DNA of 59,942 nt from Ruminococcus sp. UBA7013 (lineage in GTDB: Bacteria; Bacillota; Clostridia; Oscillospirales; Ruminococcaceae). The position numbers were made by a program, and so were the translations under genes. Location of the stretch: positions 1 to 59,942 of the forward strand of contig DJXD01000058.1 of assembly GCA_002449585.1 (NCBI GenBank), in the 5' to 3' direction. The notes under the pieces were generated by a model that saw nothing but the letters and a program-made list of their open reading frames with translations, was not told where the DNA came from and did not search any database. The number at the start of each line of letters is the position of its first letter. Within the stretch, counting starts at the first letter, position 1. Of the stretch, positions 16,696 to 24,666 are shown piece by piece.

Positions 16696-19229
16696 GCCGG
16701 ATTCCTTCCGAGTGCATATGCCAATGTGCCAGCGATCCCCGGAATATCGGCTCTAATTAGATTTGCATCATCCCGGATGATTTTTAATATCTCTTCCGTG
16801 ACAGCAGGTTCTTGCTTGCCTGCTGTCAATACAGCATAATATTGCTTTGCGATTTCATGAATATCAAGATGCTGTTCGGCAAATCTTCTTGCCGCATGCC
16901 CTAGCATATCCCGCCGAGAAGGATTTTCTGTTAAAGATTTTAATGCCTGATAAATCGCATCTGCTTCCTGCTCTTGCAAATCCTCCACAGAAGGCAGCTT
17001 TATACAAATCGTATCCGGAATTTCTGAAAAGCTTCCAATATGATTAATGATCACACATTTTCCACGGGAAAGAATCCGCATCAGCGAACCGCTGGTTTCT
17101 CCATTGGAGGGATAACGCAGATTCAGACAAATATCTGTCATGTCAATATATTCTTTAAACTGCTCCAGATTGATATAGCCTGTTACAGTGACAGCATCTG
17201 TCAGCTGATGTTCATGAATATAGGCATGAAATAATGCTTGATCTTCTTCTGTCAATACCAGTTTTCCAGCAAATAATAAATGCACGTTTTCATTTTGCTG
17301 TCGCAGATGATAAAAAGCTTCCAGAATCGGGAAAATGCGCTTTGTCGGATGAATGCCGCCGAATGCCGCAATGATAATTTGATCCGGCGCAAAGCCATAT
17401 TTCTCTTTGCATAGGGCAGTATCTGCCAGCGGATAGATTTTAGCATAAGAAGGAATCACAGAAATATTTCTTGCAACATCTCTTTGTAATAATTTTTTTC
17501 TGGCCACCTGACTATGAACAATAATATGATCAGCCTGATTGACAAGCCAGCCATTCAGCTCATATCTATAAATATCCGGCTGGATCTGTTCCCGGAAAAT
17601 ATCAAGATATTGTTTAACAATTTCTTCCGGATAATCTGCGGTTAGCAAATCCGCATAAAGCTGAAAATCCCTGTTTGATTTTACAATTGCCAGATGATAA
17701 AATGCTTCATGCAGATTATAATCATGCAAAACAAGTGTCCCGTGATATTTCCGGAGATACTCATACATATAGAAATGAAATGTGGAATTCCCCATTTGAA
17801 AAACAGTATCCGCATAGCGTTTATGACGGGAAGCATATTCTTCATGATGAAAGATCTGCACATTCTCAGGGAAATCACATGTCGGTTCATAATTATCATC
17901 AATATAGACATCAATATCACAGTATTGACATAAGGCATGAATTATATCTACACTATAATCCGAAATGCCGGATTCTATAGGCGGCAGAGGCGTGAAGAAA
18001 GCAATACAGGGCTTTACGGAAGCCGAAGGCTTTTCACAAAGAGGAATTTTCTCCAGAAGTGAAATAATCTGTGCATTGACATTTTCCCAGCGATAATATT
18101 TTTTAAGCCGTTCCTCACCTTTGCGAGCGTATGCATTTAATAATGCCGGATCAGATAACATTTTTGCCATGCCATTGGCAATGCTCCGGGGGCTATCAGC
18201 ATCCACAAGCATGGCGGCATCTCCGCCGATCTGTGATAAACTGGAATTATCTGCTGTTAATACTGGTGTTCCGCAAGCCCATGCTTCTACGATCGGCAGG
18301 CCAAAGCCTTCATATTTTGAAGGAAATGCCATCAAAGAAGCCAGATTATAAAATAATAATAATTCATCATCTGTCACAAAATTAGTAAATACTACCTCTT
18401 TTTCGACATGGCTTTTTTTGGCCACAGCAGATAATTTCTGCAATGCTGGTTCTGATAATTTGCAGACAACAACAAGCTGATATTTTTCTTTGAGCGTCTT
18501 GGGCAGAAGTCCAAACGCATGAATCAGCCCATCCAAATTTTTTCTTCCATCTTCTCCGCCGGTACACATCACAAAGGGCTTTGTAATGCCGAATTTTTGA
18601 AATAACGCTCTTTTCTTTGCTTCTGTGATAGCAAGCTTTTGATAATGCTCATCCACACCACCCCAGATAATATTAATCTGTTCTTCCGGAAAATGCAGAT
18701 ATTCTATCAAGTCTGTTTTGACACTCTCTGAAATGGCAAATAATCGATCTGCCCAGCGCAGACTTTCCACAACACGCATATACCATTGATAGGCATTTTC
18801 ATCACTCAAATACTGTTTTTTCATGACATACGGAATAATATCATAGACAGTAGCAACAACACGCACCCCTTCAAACCAATCTTTTTCGTATTGGATATAT
18901 GGCCCTGCAAATGGAGAAGTAATATAAAATACATCAATCTGATTTTCTTTCAGATAACGCCGGATCGCCGCACCTATGATATCATGATAAGCAGGATTCC
19001 ACATCAGCATTTGATTTTGTCCGGTATCAAGAAAATCTTCTGTAAAATGCGCCTGATTTGTAATAAATTCGCTTAGATGATACTCTTTTTCCAGCATATT
19101 CAGAAAAAAATAATGATTTTTTCTATCCTGATTGATCATACCTGTGAATTGACTCAGCGTATAATTTCCAATTCCTCTGTTTTTGCTCATAGGGCCAAGA
19201 ATGGCCGCCGCATCAAAAGCAATATTCAT
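16692..19229 (-). CDS. Tandem-domain GT4 glycosyltransferase
   Basis: 845 residues with two GT-B glycosyltransferases in one chain. Domain 1 (about 1-375): MNIAFDAAAILGP, RGIGNYT, ISESVKTDLIEYL and a nucleotide-sugar site with PSKYEGFGLPIVEAWACGTPVLT. Domain 2 (about 390-830): PPIESGISDYSVDI at its start, IHPTKRIFPILEAF and LRYPSNGETSGSLMRILSRGKCVI. Such two-headed enzymes can add two different sugars to lipid-linked glycans on the cytoplasmic face. It has 4-base overlaps with both operon neighbours. Sugar specificity cannot be read from the sequence. Confidence 0.9.
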   Translation of the reverse strand: MNIAFDAAAILGPMSKNRGIGNYTLSQFTGMINQDRKNHYFFLNMLEKEYHLSEFITNQAHFTEDFLDTGQNQMLMWNPAYHDIIGAAIRRYLKENQIDVFYITSPFAGPYIQYEKDWFEGVRVVATVYDIIPYVMKKQYLSDENAYQWYMRVVESLRWADRLFAISESVKTDLIEYLHFPEEQINIIWGGVDEHYQKLAITEAKKRALFQKFGITKPFVMCTGGEDGRKNLDGLIHAFGLLPKTLKEKYQLVVVCKLSEPALQKLSAVAKKSHVEKEVVFTNFVTDDELLLFYNLASLMAFPSKYEGFGLPIVEAWACGTPVLTADNSSLSQIGGDAAMLVDADSPRSIANGMAKMLSDPALLNAYARKGEERLKKYYRWENVNAQIISLLEKIPLCEKPSASVKPCIAFFTPLPPIESGISDYSVDIIHALCQYCDIDVYIDDNYEPTCDFPENVQIFHHEEYASRHKRYADTVFQMGNSTFHFYMYEYLRKYHGTLVLHDYNLHEAFYHLAIVKSNRDFQLYADLLTADYPEEIVKQYLDIFREQIQPDIYRYELNGWLVNQADHIIVHSQVARKKLLQRDVARNISVIPSYAKIYPLADTALCKEKYGFAPDQIIIAAFGGIHPTKRIFPILEAFYHLRQQNENVHLLFAGKLVLTEEDQALFHAYIHEHQLTDAVTVTGYINLEQFKEYIDMTDICLNLRYPSNGETSGSLMRILSRGKCVIINHIGSFSEIPDTICIKLPSVEDLQEQEADAIYQALKSLTENPSRRDMLGHAARRFAEQHLDIHEIAKQYYAVLTAGKQEPAVTEEILKIIRDDANLIRADIPGIAGTLAYALGRNPA

Positions 19230-20506
19230 TTGTGTTTCAGCTCCTTTGCCATTTTGTCAATAAAAACAGAATTAATCCCTGTAAAAGCAAATTCTTCATA
19301 GCCAACAGAATGCATGAATTGCAGAATTTCCGGATTCTTTTCTCCTATCGTCAAACTATTTCGATAAGAAATCATTTCACAAATAATAATCAGCGGTCTG
19401 TGCTTTTTGAAATTTATCATATGCAGAATCGTCATTTCCATGCTTTCCAGATCAATATTCATGATTTCAGGGGCTTTATCCGGAAAATATTGATTCATAA
19501 TATCATTGATAGTAATCGTTTCGGTCATGATGATTTTTTCAATGCTAAGTGCAGGATTTTCTTCTATTGCATGTTTCGCCGCTGCTTCATCCGGCGTAGA
19601 AAGGCCATCTCCATTGAGAATATAAAATTTAATCTGCTTGCCGGATTGATCTGAAAGACATTTATTAATCACAATATCACCGGGACGACGTTCGGAAAGT
19701 TCCTGCGCTAATACAGGGTTAGCATCGACAAGAACGCCCCTTGCCCCTTCCCGATAAAATCCGTATGTGTTACTTAGATGAACGGCATGATTTGCACCCA
19801 AATCCAGATAACGGCATTTTCCGGGATGAATATTTAATACATCGAAAATATAACGAATAATATCATCTTCTCCGGATTGGGAAAAAGAAACCCGGAATTC
19901 ATCGGTTTCATTCTGTTTCAGCATGGCAGGATCAGAAAGATAAGATAATTTTTCAAGCTTTTGTATCTGCTTCCGTAATGACTGCATCATGATATTCTGA
20001 TCAGAAAGCTTGCCTTCTGATTGCTGATAGGCCTGCTGTAATGCCTTTATTTTCTGCCGATCGGATTCATGCTGATCTGTCTGCCGTTCTTCTGCCTGCT
20101 GCAATCGTTTTTGCATATCTGTCAGCTGTATACTCATCTTTGCGGAAAGCATCTGCATTTCTGTGTTCTGTTTCCGGATTTCCTGTATTTCAGAATGCAG
20201 AGTCTGAATTTCTTGCTGTGCTTCCAATGAAAAGCGATTATTGGCACTATTATATTCATTCTGCTGTAATACACACGGCTCTACAAACCAGAATGTAAAA
20301 CGGCGCATCAGCCTTTTAAATGGCTTTATGATTTTTTCCCCTAGGGTATCCGCTGGAATATCCCGATAAGAATGATTGATTGCAGAAAGATTCATCTGAT
20401 CCAGAGAATCCAGCATAGCCGGATTGCTTTCCCCTTTCTGTTCCGGCAGAAGAGATAATTTCTCTGCAATGATTTCCTGTAAAATTGTATCCTGATTGAT
20501 ACTCAT
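19226..20506 (-). CDS. FkbM-family methyltransferase with N-terminal coiled coil
   Basis: A 426-residue protein. Residues about 95-200 are a long Gln/Glu-rich coiled coil. The C-terminal half is an FkbM methyltransferase: SFSQSGEDDIIRYIF, CRYLDLGANHAVHLSNTY (SAM motif I), GVLVDANP and MNIDLESMEMTIL. It probably O-methylates a surface glycan sugar. A longer reading from 20578 would overlap the ABC gene, but GGAGGG lies six bases before ATG at 20506, one base after the ABC stop, so I use 20506. The coiled coil may act as a chain-length ruler or scaffold; this is inference. Confidence 0.88.
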   Translation of the reverse strand: MSINQDTILQEIIAEKLSLLPEQKGESNPAMLDSLDQMNLSAINHSYRDIPADTLGEKIIKPFKRLMRRFTFWFVEPCVLQQNEYNSANNRFSLEAQQEIQTLHSEIQEIRKQNTEMQMLSAKMSIQLTDMQKRLQQAEERQTDQHESDRQKIKALQQAYQQSEGKLSDQNIMMQSLRKQIQKLEKLSYLSDPAMLKQNETDEFRVSFSQSGEDDIIRYIFDVLNIHPGKCRYLDLGANHAVHLSNTYGFYREGARGVLVDANPVLAQELSERRPGDIVINKCLSDQSGKQIKFYILNGDGLSTPDEAAAKHAIEENPALSIEKIIMTETITINDIMNQYFPDKAPEIMNIDLESMEMTILHMINFKKHRPLIIICEMISYRNSLTIGEKNPEILQFMHSVGYEEFAFTGINSVFIDKMAKELKHK

Positions 20507-20507
20507 G

Positions 20508-21743
20508 TTATACCCTCCATCTATGCGGCACTTTGAAAAATCCAGTGCTGCGATCATCCGAGATGACTTCAAAATCACAGTAATTTCGATAAAAATCCAT
20601 TGGCGTACCGTCTTTATCTACGACAGCCACGTTCAAAATATATTTCCCTGCCAATAATGGCAAGGCTTCAATCTGAACGGCAATCGTTCCTGATTCTTGA
20701 TCAGATCTGACACAAATTCTATCAAGCTGTGTATTATTGCCATAAAGACAGACACCATCCAGCGTATAAAAGCCAAATCCAAACACATATTCATCTAATT
20801 TCTGATGAATCTGATAATCTATTTCGATCACAAGGGGATCACCTGTTTGAAAAATCCGGCTATTTTTATTTTGCGCATTTTTCATGCGAGCTTGTATAAT
20901 TTCTATATATCGAAGTCCGAAGCGATTGGCCGAATAATCAATTTCAGCAGGGGGCGGCGCAGTATCCTGCGAGGGCGCAGGCAATGCAGGTTCTTCTTCC
21001 AGCCGCTTTTGATTCATAAAATTAACATAGGCATCTACTACTTCTGCGGAGCGGCCTTCTTTGATAATTAAGCCATCATTTAGCCAGATGGCTCTTTCAC
21101 AAAATTTTTCTACTGTTCCTAGATCATGCGTCACTATCATGACAGTCACGCCTTTGGCCTTCATCTCCCGGAGACGATTAAAGCATTTGGTTTGAAAATT
21201 AGTATCTCCAACGGCAAGAATTTCATCAATTAATAAAATATCTGCATCTACATTGATGGCAACAGAAAATGCCAGCCGCATATACATCCCGGAGGAATAG
21301 GTTCTGATGGGATCATCAATAAATTCTTCCAGTTCAGAAAATGCAATAATATCATGCAAACGGGCATCTATTTCTTTTTTTGTCAATCCGAAAATAGAAG
21401 CATTTGTATAAATATTTTCTCTTCCGGACATATCCGGATGAAATCCTGCACCCAATTCAATCAGGCTGGAAATACGGCCTTTCATCATAATTTCTCCGCT
21501 ATCTGGATACATGATTTTTGTCAATAATTTCAGTGTAGTACTTTTTCCGCATCCATTGTGCCCGATCAGGCCGACAGCTTCCCCTTTCCGCACAGAAAAG
21601 CTGATGCCTTTTAATACCTGACGGATTTCATAATGATTTCTTTTTTTAAATAACAGCCGTTCCTTGAGTTCTGCACCCCGGTCAGAATACAGGCGGAACT
21701 GTTTTGTAATTTGTTTTACTTCAATAGTGTATTCCTGTTCCAT
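20508..21743 (-). CDS. ABC transporter ATP-binding protein for polysaccharide export (Wzt/TagH type)
   Basis: An ATPase subunit for export of lipid-linked glycans or teichoic acids. Walker A is GHNGCGKSTT, the signature is RTYSSGMYMRLAFS, Walker B is ILLIDEILAVGD, and the switch is IVTHD. Residues about 1-245 form the nucleotide-binding domain. Residues about 265-411 are a beta-sandwich like the Wzt C-terminal carbohydrate-recognition domain. At 411 residues it matches Wzt-type rather than minimal TagH proteins. It is first in the glycan operon. The matching membrane permease (Wzm/TagG) is not adjacent or elsewhere in the window. Confidence 0.92.
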   Translation of the reverse strand: MEQEYTIEVKQITKQFRLYSDRGAELKERLLFKKRNHYEIRQVLKGISFSVRKGEAVGLIGHNGCGKSTTLKLLTKIMYPDSGEIMMKGRISSLIELGAGFHPDMSGRENIYTNASIFGLTKKEIDARLHDIIAFSELEEFIDDPIRTYSSGMYMRLAFSVAINVDADILLIDEILAVGDTNFQTKCFNRLREMKAKGVTVMIVTHDLGTVEKFCERAIWLNDGLIIKEGRSAEVVDAYVNFMNQKRLEEEPALPAPSQDTAPPPAEIDYSANRFGLRYIEIIQARMKNAQNKNSRIFQTGDPLVIEIDYQIHQKLDEYVFGFGFYTLDGVCLYGNNTQLDRICVRSDQESGTIAVQIEALPLLAGKYILNVAVVDKDGTPMDFYRNYCDFEVISDDRSTGFFKVPHRWRV

Positions 21744-21782
21744 GAAATGCGATCACCTCATATCTGATATTTTTACCAATAT

Positions 21783-21811
21783 AGTATAGCATATTCCAAT
21801 GCATTTGTCAA
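21783..21811 (-). promoter_or_regulatory. Promoter of the glycan operon
   Basis: On the minus strand TTGACA (21806-21811), 17 bases ending TATGC, TATACT (21783-21788), about 40 bases before the ABC ATPase start. Confidence 0.87.
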
Positions 21812-21816
21812 CGGAA

Positions 21817-21853
21817 AACTGCCATATCAAATGATACGGCAGTTATTTTTTTG
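21817..21853. terminator. Terminator-like hairpin between immA and the glycan operon
   Basis: AACTGCC (21817-21823) pairs with GGCAGTT (21838-21844), with an inner TATC/GATA pair. A T-run follows on the plus strand (21846-21852) and a short TTTT on the minus strand. The only likely incoming transcript is from immA on the minus strand. Confidence 0.6.
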
Positions 21854-22012
21854 ATAGATTGAAATAATATACTCCCCTATATAAGAGGGGGTTCGGGGGA
21901 TACTTCCCCTGATAAATCAGTATCAGTATTAGTTTTAGTATTAGTTAGGTGCACGCTTTCAAACGTTCGTGCCATACTGTATTATGCAGAAGTTGCCCAA
22001 GCTCGTGAAACA
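21854..22012. other. Gene-free stretch with short hairpins and a 12-base tandem repeat
   Basis: No ORF is supported here. It holds C/G-run hairpins (CCCCT with AGGGG and GGGGA with TCCCC at about 21873-21909) and a tandem repeat of AGTATTAGTT at 21925-21934 and 21937-21946, just downstream of the interrupted ImmA gene. It resembles the decayed edge of an accessory segment, but no element end is identified. Confidence 0.4.
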
Positions 22013-22570
22013 TCATTTTTGATTCAGGCGGATAAATTCTGAAAATTGATCATAAACACGCTTTTCCAATGGATGTGATAGAAATTTTTGCCGCTGATAT
22101 AGCAATTGCATTCGTTCCGCCCGGAATGTTGCCGCTTGCATGGAAATCCTGCATACTTCTGCAATTTCTTTTGCTGTACGCAGATGCAGCCCCCACAGAA
22201 CACAGGCAGGGGCAAGCATATCAATTGCAAATTTATCAGCCGCTTGTTCTTCCGAAGAACGACATTCTTTTTCAGATCGGGATAAGGGCTCTTCTCCCAA
22301 ATGCCCAAGCAGATAATGACCTAGTTCATGCATAATAGTATATCTCTGTCTCAGGGGAATCATGGTCTGATTAATCAAAATCATTGTCTGATCTTCTAAT
22401 ATGATAATTTTGCCATCATCATGATCTATATGATCAGGCATAGCATTTCTGCATTTTATGCCATAATATTTAGCAATCTGAACTGGTTTAATTGGCAGTG
22501 ACTGGATACCACAGTCCAGCAGACAATTTCATGAAGCATTTCTAGCTGCTTTATACACGCCGTAATTCAT
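22013..22570 (-). pseudogene. ImmA/IrrE-family metallopeptidase gene interrupted by an in-frame TGA
   Basis: The intact part (ATG at 22441) encodes a zinc peptidase with HELGHYLLGH and a downstream Glu (SSEEQAADKFA), like ImmA/IrrE proteases that cleave XRE-type repressors. Reading upstream in the same frame gives 43 more codons from ATG at 22570, nine bases after the XRE stop. They read MNYGVYKAARNAS, then TGA (22531-22529), then family-like sequence ending CLLDCGIQSLPIKPVQIAKY. The TGA sits where Trp would fit (TGG to TGA). Either the full protein is lost or a truncated 142-residue form is made from an internal start. Sequence error is possible. Confidence 0.72.
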
Positions 22571-22579
22571 GCCTGATAA

Positions 22580-23005
22580 TCAAAGATCTTCATCTGTACT
22601 TTCCAGATTCATGAATTCTTTTGCTTGTTCTGTGGGGATATATTCTGTTCTGACGGGTTTCCCGTCTTTGCTTCGGCTTGCCATGCGTGCCTTACAATAT
22701 GTAATTTCTGGCTTGCTACAGCGTTCATATTCTAAATCAAGAATACAGTTTGTCAATTTTTTGCCATGAGCATCAATCTGATTATATTTTTCAATCACTT
22801 CTTTTCCGGGATAATCATGCTGGAGTAATTCATCTACAGAAGTTTCAAAAAAATCGGCGAGGGCTGTTAATTTTTCAATATCTGGTGTGCGGTATCCGCT
22901 TTCATAGCCCGAATAGGTTGAAACTTTGACATGAATAGCGGATGCGACTTGTTTCTGTGTGAAATGCTTTTCTAACCGGAGTTTTTTAATTTGATCTGAA
23001 ATCAT
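22580..23005 (-). CDS. XRE-family transcriptional regulator
   Basis: A 141-residue DNA-binding protein with an N-terminal Cro/CI helix-turn-helix (residues about 5-62: IKKLRLEKHFTQKQVASAIHVKVSTYSGYESGYRTPDIEKLTALADFF in pieces) and a C-terminal 75-residue partner domain. The layout XRE then ImmA is the usual repressor plus anti-repressor protease pair of mobile elements and stress regulons. GAGGTG lies seven bases before the ATG. It is transcribed from a perfect consensus promoter, divergent from the LysR gene. No recognisable prophage or ICE genes surround it, so its targets are unknown. Confidence 0.88.
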   Translation of the reverse strand: MISDQIKKLRLEKHFTQKQVASAIHVKVSTYSGYESGYRTPDIEKLTALADFFETSVDELLQHDYPGKEVIEKYNQIDAHGKKLTNCILDLEYERCSKPEITYCKARMASRSKDGKPVRTEYIPTEQAKEFMNLESTDEDL

Positions 23006-23035
23006 GTATATACACCTCAGGCAATAATAATATTA

Positions 23036-23064
23036 ATTATATCATGTATTTAAAAAAATGTCAA
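23036..23064 (-). promoter_or_regulatory. Promoter of the XRE/ImmA pair
   Basis: On the minus strand TTGACA (23059-23064), exactly 17 bases, TATAAT (23036-23041); full consensus. The XRE protein probably regulates it. Confidence 0.88.
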
Positions 23065-23116
23065 GTCGTTTTTTCATTTCTAACTTTGAAAAATTCAGAA
23101 AAATATGAAAAAATAC

Positions 23117-23145
23117 TTGACAAGTTCTGAAAAATATGGTATAAT
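23117..23145 (+). promoter_or_regulatory. Promoter of the LysR-type regulator
   Basis: TTGACA (23117-23122), 17 bases, TATAAT (23140-23145); full consensus. The roughly 105-nt leader holds a stem AGGAAGA (23186-23192) with TCTTCCT (23215-23221). Divergent from the XRE promoter 50 bases away. Confidence 0.88.
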
Positions 23146-23259
23146 ATATTGCAATGGTTATGATAATCAAAATAACATTGGCAATAGGAAGAAATTGGGT
23201 TGACGGCTACCAGCTCTTCCTGATTATGTCATATTACACACACAAAAGGAGAAAAATTC

Positions 23260-24138
23260 ATGTTAGATTTCAGAATTGCAACTTTTTTACAGCTGTGTGA
23301 AACTAGAAGCTATACCAAAACGGCAAAACTTCTTGATATTACACAGCCTTCCGTTACACAGCATATCAAATATTTGCAGAGAAAATATCAGTGCAAGCTG
23401 TTCAGCTATGAGGGAAAAACGCTCCGCCTTACCCCAGAAGGTGAATATCTCCGCCGTCAGGCTGAGGCTATGACAAAAATGAGTTCCCGGGTTACCGCAG
23501 ATCTCCAGCGTATGAGCAATAAAAAAATTCTCCGTTTCGGATGTCCCAAAGAATTAGGGGAAACATTCGTTGCTAGAATCGTTGCAGAAATGCTTACCCC
23601 TGAACTTGAAATTCATCTTTGTGTTAAAACAATAGCTGAATTAATGACCATGCTTCAAAATGGTCAGCTGGATGTAGTGCTGACAGATAAAGAATATGCA
23701 GAATCACAATTTTCTTCCATCCCTGCCGGAAAAATGCCCTATCATGGCTATGCAAGCCCGGAAGTATGTGAAGCGATCGGCACAGTTGCCTTTAAAAAAC
23801 TGGCTGAACAGTGTCTGATTTTGAGTGAACCTGGCTCAAGTGATCGCATGGTGCTTGCAAGATTTATGGAAAGACATAATTTCGAAATTGAAAATTTCCA
23901 GTCTGCAATGATCTGCACAACTCCTGCATGTATTCAGGAACTTTCCGCCGCTGGCAAGGGCATCTGTTTTGGCTATGCTTCCTGTATGCAGGACGCTGTG
24001 ATGGAAAATAAACTCAAAGAACTCCGTATTTCTGATTTCCCTGAAGAACGTACTCTTGTTTTCCTCTATAGTAAAGATAATATGGAAGTCGAGAAAATTA
24101 AACCATTCTGTGAAACATTCAAAAAAAATCTGAAATGA
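23260..24138 (+). CDS. LysR-family transcriptional regulator
   Basis: 292 residues, the normal length. The N-terminal winged helix-turn-helix is at about 1-60 (FLQLCETRSYTKTAKLLDITQPSVTQHIKYL), followed by the linker helix and a periplasmic-binding-like effector domain (about 90-290). AAAAGGAG lies upstream of the ATG. LysR proteins often control a divergent neighbour. Here the divergent gene is an XRE regulator rather than an enzyme, and the downstream gene is on the other strand, so the regulated pathway cannot be inferred. It ends at a clear terminator. Confidence 0.93.
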   Translation: MLDFRIATFLQLCETRSYTKTAKLLDITQPSVTQHIKYLQRKYQCKLFSYEGKTLRLTPEGEYLRRQAEAMTKMSSRVTADLQRMSNKKILRFGCPKELGETFVARIVAEMLTPELEIHLCVKTIAELMTMLQNGQLDVVLTDKEYAESQFSSIPAGKMPYHGYASPEVCEAIGTVAFKKLAEQCLILSEPGSSDRMVLARFMERHNFEIENFQSAMICTTPACIQELSAAGKGICFGYASCMQDAVMENKLKELRISDFPEERTLVFLYSKDNMEVEKIKPFCETFKKNLK

Positions 24139-24143
24139 AATAT

Positions 24144-24178
24144 TCCGGCAGAGTCCTCCTCTGCCGGATTTTTATTTT
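24144..24178 (+). terminator. Terminator of the LysR gene
   Basis: A 10-bp perfect stem TCCGGCAGAG (24144-24153) with CTCTGCCGGA (24159-24168) is followed by TTTTTATTTT. It overlaps the 3' end of the convergent vanZ gene. Confidence 0.9.
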
Positions 24179-24666
24179 CTTAGAGCAAAAACAGAAATTT
24201 TAGACTTCCAGCAATATGCTACACACAAGATGATCAATGCTATGACTGATCCGCAAAAACTGCCGCAGGTATCCAGCAAAACATCTGAAATCTGCCCCGA
24301 ACGCCCCGGAACAAATAATTGATGCAGCTCATCACTCGAAGCATAAAGCGCAGAAGCCCCCACAGAAAATAGCAATCTTTGCTTTCTGTCAGAAAAAAAC
24401 AGATACCATAAAAAGCCCATCAAGGCATATTCTGTGAAATGCGCCGCCTTCCGGACGAGAAATGTCAGTCCATCCGCAATGATTTCTTGTGTGATTCTAT
24501 CATAAGCATCATAATCAGGATATAATATTTTCGCCGCTATGATACAAAATCGGGAACTTGTCTCTGTGCTATCATCTGCCGGCTGTGCAGAAAAACAGAA
24601 GATCAGCACCATCATGCAGGCCAGCAGAATAATTATTATTTTCTTCCTGCCAAATTTTTCAGGCAT
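24172..24666 (-). CDS. VanZ-family membrane protein
   Basis: A small integral membrane protein, about 164 residues, with four or five hydrophobic helices. VanZ-like hallmarks are present: FSAQPADDS after the first helix, RKAAHFTEYALMGFLWY, ASSDELHQLFVPGRSGQISDVLLDTCG. VanZ homologues are linked to glycopeptide tolerance or envelope physiology, but most have no known function. I prefer the ATG at 24666, which overlaps the stop of the FtsW/RodA gene by eight bases (coupling). An upstream reading to 24705 also exists, and no strong ribosome site decides. Confidence 0.85.
   Translation of the reverse strand: MPEKFGRKKIIIILLACMMVLIFCFSAQPADDSTETSSRFCIIAAKILYPDYDAYDRITQEIIADGLTFLVRKAAHFTEYALMGFLWYLFFSDRKQRLLFSVGASALYASSDELHQLFVPGRSGQISDVLLDTCGSFCGSVIALIILCVAYCWKSKISVFALRK

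Noticed and set aside
22013..23005. XRE/ImmA pair as a complete toxin-antitoxin module
   Set aside because: The domains are a repressor and a repressor-cleaving protease, not a RES/Xre or HigBA pair, and the protease frame is interrupted.
23186..23221. Riboswitch or T-box in the LysR leader
   Set aside because: There is one 7-bp stem but no T-box consensus, no anti-terminator pair and no known riboswitch core.
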